A DNA stretch of 64,000 nucleotides, taken from contig OX104120.1 of assembly GCA_944474755.1 (NCBI GenBank), forward strand, positions 42,140,067 to 42,204,066. The letters are read 5' to 3'. The stretch's first letter is position 1. Every line of letters begins with the position of its first letter. Source of the stretch: Limnoperna fortunei (taxonomy: Eukaryota > Mollusca > Bivalvia > Mytilida > Modiolidae). This document shows positions 59,272 through 64,000 of this stretch, one piece after another. The notes beneath the pieces are model-generated. The model searched no databases and was not told the origin of the DNA. It was given only the letters and a program-made list of their open reading frames with translations. Made by a program: the position numbers and the translations under genes.

Positions 59272-60266
59272 CTAGCAAAATTTGGAATAAATTTCCTTTA
59301 AAACCCCAAATGATCTTACCTGTTTCTTTGTTACTGGTCTTGGTGCATCTATCATTGATTCTACCTTGTCCGGGTGTGGTTTCAGTTTATTCTCTCCGAC
59401 CAAATGCCCGAGACATTCCAAACTAGTATACCCAATTGAACATTTACTTGGTCGAGCTGTGAGATTTGCCTTACGTAGTCTGACAAGTAGTTCATGCAAT
59501 ACCTGCAACTGTTGCTCGAATACTTCTGTAAAAATAATGATGTCATCAATGAAGTTGTCTATATTTTCCATATCTTTCAGTAACTTACGCAGTAATCTTA
59601 GTCCAAAAGGCATACGTGTGAATCGAAATAAACCCTTTGGGGTCTTAAACCTGTTTTATCTTTTGACTCTTCGGATAAGGGGAGCTGCTAATAACCTCTA
59701 AATAAATCTAATCGAGAAAAATACTTATGCCCTGCTAATTAAGCAAACATATCTTCGGCATTAGGCATTGGTTCTGCATAAAAAAACCGTTTGCCTAAAG
59801 TCTATACAAAACCTGTTGGTATTGTCTTTCTTCCTCAGAATTACAATTGGGTATGAGAAAGGACTAGTGGAAGGTTCTTTACCCATAGATCTAACATTTT
59901 ATTTATTTCCACATTCACAGTATTTATCATACTATATGGTATCGGATACGGTTTCATTCGAATTGGTGTCTCCGTGGACAATTTAATTTCATGTTCCATT
60001 ATATCTGTGCATCCCGGGCGATCAGTAAATACATCAGAAAATGACTTTAGCAATTCTCTTACCTGACACCTTTGCTTTGCAGACAATTTTATATTCACAT
60101 CCACCTGATCTGGACTTTCATCTGCACTTACAAACGGTAACTCATCTAGATCATGTGCTTCTTCGAACTGCTCTATTTCTTCACTGACAACAGCAGTACT
60201 CAAATTTATCATATCAAAATATTTTTTCAACAAGTTGGCATGAAAAGTTTTCACTTTACCCATCAT
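59272..60266 (-). pseudogene. Gmr1-like element, reverse transcriptase and linker
   Basis: 60266-59841 encodes the end of the integrase (KVKTFHANLLKKYF), an acidic linker, then the RT start FSDVFTDRPG, MEHEIKLSTETPIRMKPYP. A frameshifted and deleted middle follows. 59613-59272 resumes at MPFGL, short of about ten residues before RKLLKDMENI, and has FIDD (59542-59553) as the YxDD box, then the thumb. At least three disruptions. Confidence 0.85.
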
Positions 60267-60865
60267 TTTAATTCTGTAGTCTACGTTACTCTAGAGTTTC
60301 TCTACAATGTTGTTCCATTGCATTAAAAGTTTGAGGGCAACAATATGAGAACTTTATCGCCTACCTTCATATTTCTCTGTTTTGCAGACTTATTATAATA
60401 CCTTGCTTGTTTCTTTGAAGCACAAATTTTGTCTCGTAAATTCGCAAGTAGATTCTATTCTGTCTATCAAATCGATAACATACTGATACGTAGTCTTTAC
60501 CTCTGGTTCCTCAATTTCGTTCGTCCAAAGTTCTTTCAAAATTGTCATAGGTCCCCTTATATTCTCCCATAAACGAGTTCAAATGGTGAAAACCTTAAAC
60601 TTTCCTGTGGGACTTCTCTATACGCAAAAAGTAATGGGTTCAAATGCCTGTCCCTATCTTTTGGACGTTCACTACAAATTCGTTTCAGCATCTGCTTAAG
60701 ATTGCCGTTGAAACGTTCAACTAGTCCATTACACATAGGGTGATATGCATCTGTAGACGACTGTCTAAGTGAAATAAGTCTACTAACTTCCGTCATAAGA
60801 GTTGACGTAAACTGGCTTCACATATCTGTTAACATTTCTTGGGGAACCCCCACCCTGGAGAATAT
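60267..60865 (-). pseudogene. Gmr1-like element, integrase C-terminal half
   Basis: EALVDIFSRVGVPQEMLTD with the second catalytic Asp, then YHPMCNGLVERFNGNLKQML with the catalytic Glu, and LLFAYREVPQESLRFSPFEL. Frames break between 60556 and 60270 through the chromodomain-less C-terminal part. The zinc-binding domain and first Asp are missing: only about 20 bases separate this from the protease, so a deletion removed them and shifted the frame. Confidence 0.85.
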
Positions 60866-60882
60866 ATCAACCAAAGCTTCAG

Positions 60883-62908
60883 CTACTCTCGTGCATGACA
60901 TGCATTACCAATGATTAAATCATAAATAGGGTTATCCATACAGCTGGCTTCAAATTCTACTTTAACATACGGTGTATCTTTTCTTACTTTTGCTTTTGGT
61001 GTTTCAATTGTCGATCTATCTGGTAATATACAAACTTGTTTCTTACCTGTCAAAAATTTATCCCCTATTAAACTTCGTTTTACTGCAATAATGCTAAATC
61101 TTGAATCTCGCAAAGCAGTTACAAGTTTACTGTTTACGTATCCAGGAACAACAGGCATACTTACAACCTTAGTCATCTGACAAATTAACGGGTGCGTACT
61201 TGAGGTACTAGAATTCCCCGAATAAATAATCGACTCAATTGGAATAGTACATACTCCGCAAACTGAAGTTTTTTGCCTTGTGTTATCAGATACAACAGTA
61301 CTTACCTTATGACTTGTACAATCTGCAGCTATATGACCAGTCTTGCATCTATAACATTTCCTATCTTTCATAGCAACGAACCAATTCTTATCCCTTGGTT
61401 TGTCGGTTACCTGTTCTTTTCTTATACTATGATCTGCCGGTTTCCGATTAACGTTACTATTCGAGGAAAAGTTTGGTTGCTTACCTCTACTTATAAGGTT
61501 AGTTGCACTTGTATACCTGGCCTCTCTAAATTGGTCAGCAACCGTCGCCATATTTACCAACGAATCGGGAGATCTTTCTCTTAAAAGTAAAGATAACTCC
61601 TTAGAACATACATGTGCAAATTGATCACGCAACATTAAATCAACTAACCCTTTATACGTGGTTTCATTTTTTGACATCTCAATCCAACGTTTGAAATATC
61701 CATTTAGTCTAACAGCAAATTGGGCAAATGTCTCACCTGTCTCAGGTCTACAATTCCTGAATTTGCGTTTGAATCCATCTTCTGTCATATCATACCTTTT
61801 CAACGAAGCTTCCTTTAAAGTGTCATAATCCATTGCTTTATCTACTGGCATAAGTGCATAAACATCCAATGCTCTACCTTTGAGTAATGCACTTAATTGA
61901 ATAGCCCAAATATCTTGTCTCCAATTCTGAGCTACTGCATACCTCTCAAATCGTCTCAAATACTGTAAATGTTTTTATTATTGCGAATAATGCGATTGTT
62001 CTGTGATTGCAATAATTAAAACCTCGCAATTCTACTTTCGTTTATGCAATGTCAAATTACTCAAACTAGCGTGCATATATAAACCATCTGTAAAGACATA
62101 CCATAGCCATTTAATTTGAATAAAGTAATTAATTTTACACAATAAAATTGATTTTTCTTTGAAGTAACAGTTTTAGTACCCACGCTGAACCTCAACATAC
62201 ACACAAGTAATCGTATGAAAACCACGTGACAAGTATTTCTGATCTACAAAAGGTAAATCCTTTTGGAAAATGAAATGTGTATTCCGTTTGATGTAGAGCG
62301 ATTATTTACAGACGACAAATATTTAACGAAAAACTGACAAATTTCTGAGTAAAAATTCGTTGTCATTAGATTTTGTGCTACCTCAGCCGATCGCAAAAAT
62401 ATGAACCCGCAGTTTTTAGGGGATCCCCGAATCGCAATAATAAATGCACGCAATAATTTCCGAATTTACAGTAACTATCCATCTCGTCCTTACCTTCCTC
62501 AAAGGCTGGAATTTTAATTCCCTTTACACTGCCTTCAGGTTCACCTACCCCTCTATTGGAACTCTCTGATTGCAAATGTGTTAGCCTACTTGCCTTTTCC
62601 ATCCTCTGAGCAAAACTTAACTTTTGTAACATAATCTCATGTTCTCGCTGAGCTATTCTTTCTTCTCGATCTTCTATCTCTTTTTGTCGTTGAGTATCTA
62701 TATCTCTCTTTTCTCGTTCTTCTTTCTCTCTCTAGCGTTTTTCAGCTCCCTCAGCTCGGTCTTGCTCATCCTTCTCCTTCTTACGTTGAGCAACTCCCTC
62801 TTCTCGATCTTGCTCAATCTTCTGTTGTTCTTTAACAAAAGCTCTTAACTCCTGACCCTCATATCCCATACTTTTACCCAGTTCTTGTGATTCTTTCAGT
62901 TTTTCCAT
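60883..62908 (-). pseudogene. Gmr1-like element, gag and protease (interrupted)
   Basis: ATG at 62906-62908 opens MEKLKESQELGKSMG and a highly charged, likely coiled-coil stretch of Glu/Arg/Lys. TAG at 62732-62734 interrupts it. After the MITE at 61963-62471 the frame continues from 61959 for 358 codons. A SCAN/gag-like helical part is followed by the knuckle CYRCKTGHIAADC (residues 202-214), with three instead of four residues before His. The protease region has LRDSRFS where DSG is expected, and YDLIIGNA. Confidence 0.82.
61963..62471 (-). mobile_element. 509-bp Tc1/mariner-type MITE inserted in gag
   Basis: Inverted ends CTGTAAAT and ATTTACAG, flanked by TA on both sides (61961-61962 and 62472-62473). 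Removing it restores the Asp-Ser-Tyr-Leu reading of gag. A TA duplication points to the Tc1/mariner superfamily. The second copy is at 21060-21608. Orientation is arbitrary. Confidence 0.88.
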
Positions 62909-63066
62909 TTTTACTCGTCAATCTTGTCAATCGGATGTATTAATCACCAGTACACCAACGCCACGTACAGACCAATCAAAATAGACTGTAAACCTGTATG
63001 GTTTAGATGATGAATACCGATACTTACAGTCAATTTTGCAGCTTGACTTGTTTACAACATATTACA

Positions 63067-63732
63067 TGTATACTATTATTTGAAGAATAATATACTAATT
63101 CATGACAAAATTGGCTTGTCGTACTACTACATTGTGGTATATGTGTATAACGCGTTTAATCAAACCGACTTGAACAATAGTTGTGAAAAGTGTTCACGCA
63201 CTAACGTACTACATGAAATTATAAAACGCTTTACATTAATACAATAATTGTGCACTTAATTATACTTATACAAGTGAATGTTATTTACGGTCTCGCCTTC
63301 CGTGACAATTCTTTACAACGTTTAGCATTTGTGATAAGGTTTACCCATTATCTATGCTTCTGTGAATTATCAATTTACGTAAAAACAAAACAACTTTAAA
63401 ACCTAAATATAGTTACACATATTGAGAAAAATCGAATGCTTTAAACATTTAAAAATATTAAATTGCATCTTACCTCGACTTCCAGTGGACATTCCTCTGC
63501 TCATTAACTGTCGTATCGTAAGGTCGTCCCTTTTATACTGACCAGGTGAGCGAAAACTCGCTAAACCGTTTTCCCCTCACCGTCATACATGTGAACTAAG
63601 GACAACCTGTACACTGGAGTCTACCTGATCCGTACCAGCGATCTGAGGCACTAACGACCCACCCATCACGTTCAAAAGAATAACTAGCATTATTTTCTTT
63701 AACAATTAAATTATAAAAGTTACCTCGTGACA
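63067..63732 (-). mobile_element. 5' LTR of the Gmr1-like element
   Basis: Keeps TG at 63067 and CA at 63731-63732. The internal sequence next to it (element direction TGTAATATGTTGTAAAC) does not match a tRNA end that I recognise. Confidence 0.88.
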
Positions 63733-64000
63733 GATATAGGCCAAAGATGTTGGACTTGTGTGCACATATAAGATTTCAGATATATTTACAAAGACCAACA
63801 CTGCGATCACGTTGCTTTCCCGTTCCCCTACAAGTTATGGTTACCGAGTTCCTATTTGCAGCTTCCATATTGTAAATGGTGTACATTTAAAGTATCAGTG
63901 AAGAAATGGGTCTGCCGGTCTTCTTGGACTCCCTTCTGATGAACTCTGTTTGATTCATAACGTAGTGTATGCATACCTCTATTTCTGATTTCTTCTACAC
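63733..64000. other. Flanking DNA
   Basis: Nothing recognised in the last 268 bases. Confidence 0.4.

Larger units (their letters stand above)
57626..63732 (-). mobile_element. Ty3/gypsy-type LTR retrotransposon with Gmr1-like domain order
   Basis: A 6.1-kb element in minus orientation between two LTRs of about 665 bp, around 95% alike by eye. Element order from 5' (high coordinates) is LTR, gag with coiled coil and zinc knuckle, protease, integrase, reverse transcriptase, RNase H, LTR. No integrase follows RNase H: the last codon block ADYLRRI stops at 58766-58768 and only untranslated sequence follows. Integrase ahead of RT is the Gmr1 arrangement, otherwise seen in Ty1/copia. Defective: a MITE in gag, deletions in integrase and RT, stops and frameshifts. 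Neither a target duplication nor a tRNA match at the primer site was found. Confidence 0.9.

Overview
The window is AT-rich animal nuclear DNA and most resembles a bivalve mollusc. Signs are GT-AG introns of 0.5 to 3 kb, tRNA-headed SINEs, LINE, Penelope, BEL/Pao and Ty3/gypsy retroelements, and short-TIR DNA elements with central tandem repeats, a style common in bivalves. The species cannot be fixed from this sequence alone; a mytilid-like bivalve is a guess.

One host gene is clear. A 14-coding-exon ABCG half-transporter runs on the + strand from 12557 to 30960. Joining the exons at GT-AG sites of matching phase gives an uninterrupted frame of 1866 nt, or 621 residues. It has Walker A, Q-loop, signature, Walker B, H-loop, an NPADF motif and six membrane segments. 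A basic 125-residue minus-strand frame at 3837-4214 may be the last exon of an unrecognised gene.

The rest is mostly mobile DNA. Region 0.7-12 kb: two LINE remnants, two long palindromes, a dispersed repeat in two opposite copies, and two TIR elements with tandem cores (146-bp and 172-bp units). Region 12.5-31 kb: the ABCG introns hold many SINE pieces, a long-TIR element with an 8-bp direct repeat and a nested LINE end, a Tc1/mariner-type MITE, and a second copy of the 146-bp-unit element. Region 31.5-37.5 kb: two more TIR elements, one carrying a nested CAG-type element. Region 37.8-49.9 kb: a mosaic LTR block. A gypsy-like internal region with a tRNA-Leu primer site follows a left LTR, and a decayed BEL/Pao internal region precedes a right LTR. 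The two LTRs share about their first 320 bp, and a SINE sits in the left one. Region 50.9-57.5 kb: palindromic CCAACGTTGG clusters, a TIR element, a 514-bp retroposon with a 13-bp target duplication, a Penelope GIY-YIG remnant with a hammerhead-like motif, and a TA microsatellite. Region 57.6-63.7 kb: a nearly complete minus-strand gypsy element whose integrase lies before reverse transcriptase, the Gmr1-type order.

The best candidates for a second look are the tandem-core TIR architecture, the Gmr1-order element, the mosaic LTR block, and the 3' domain shared by two different retroposon types. I see no prokaryotic operon, CRISPR array, rRNA or functional tRNA gene.
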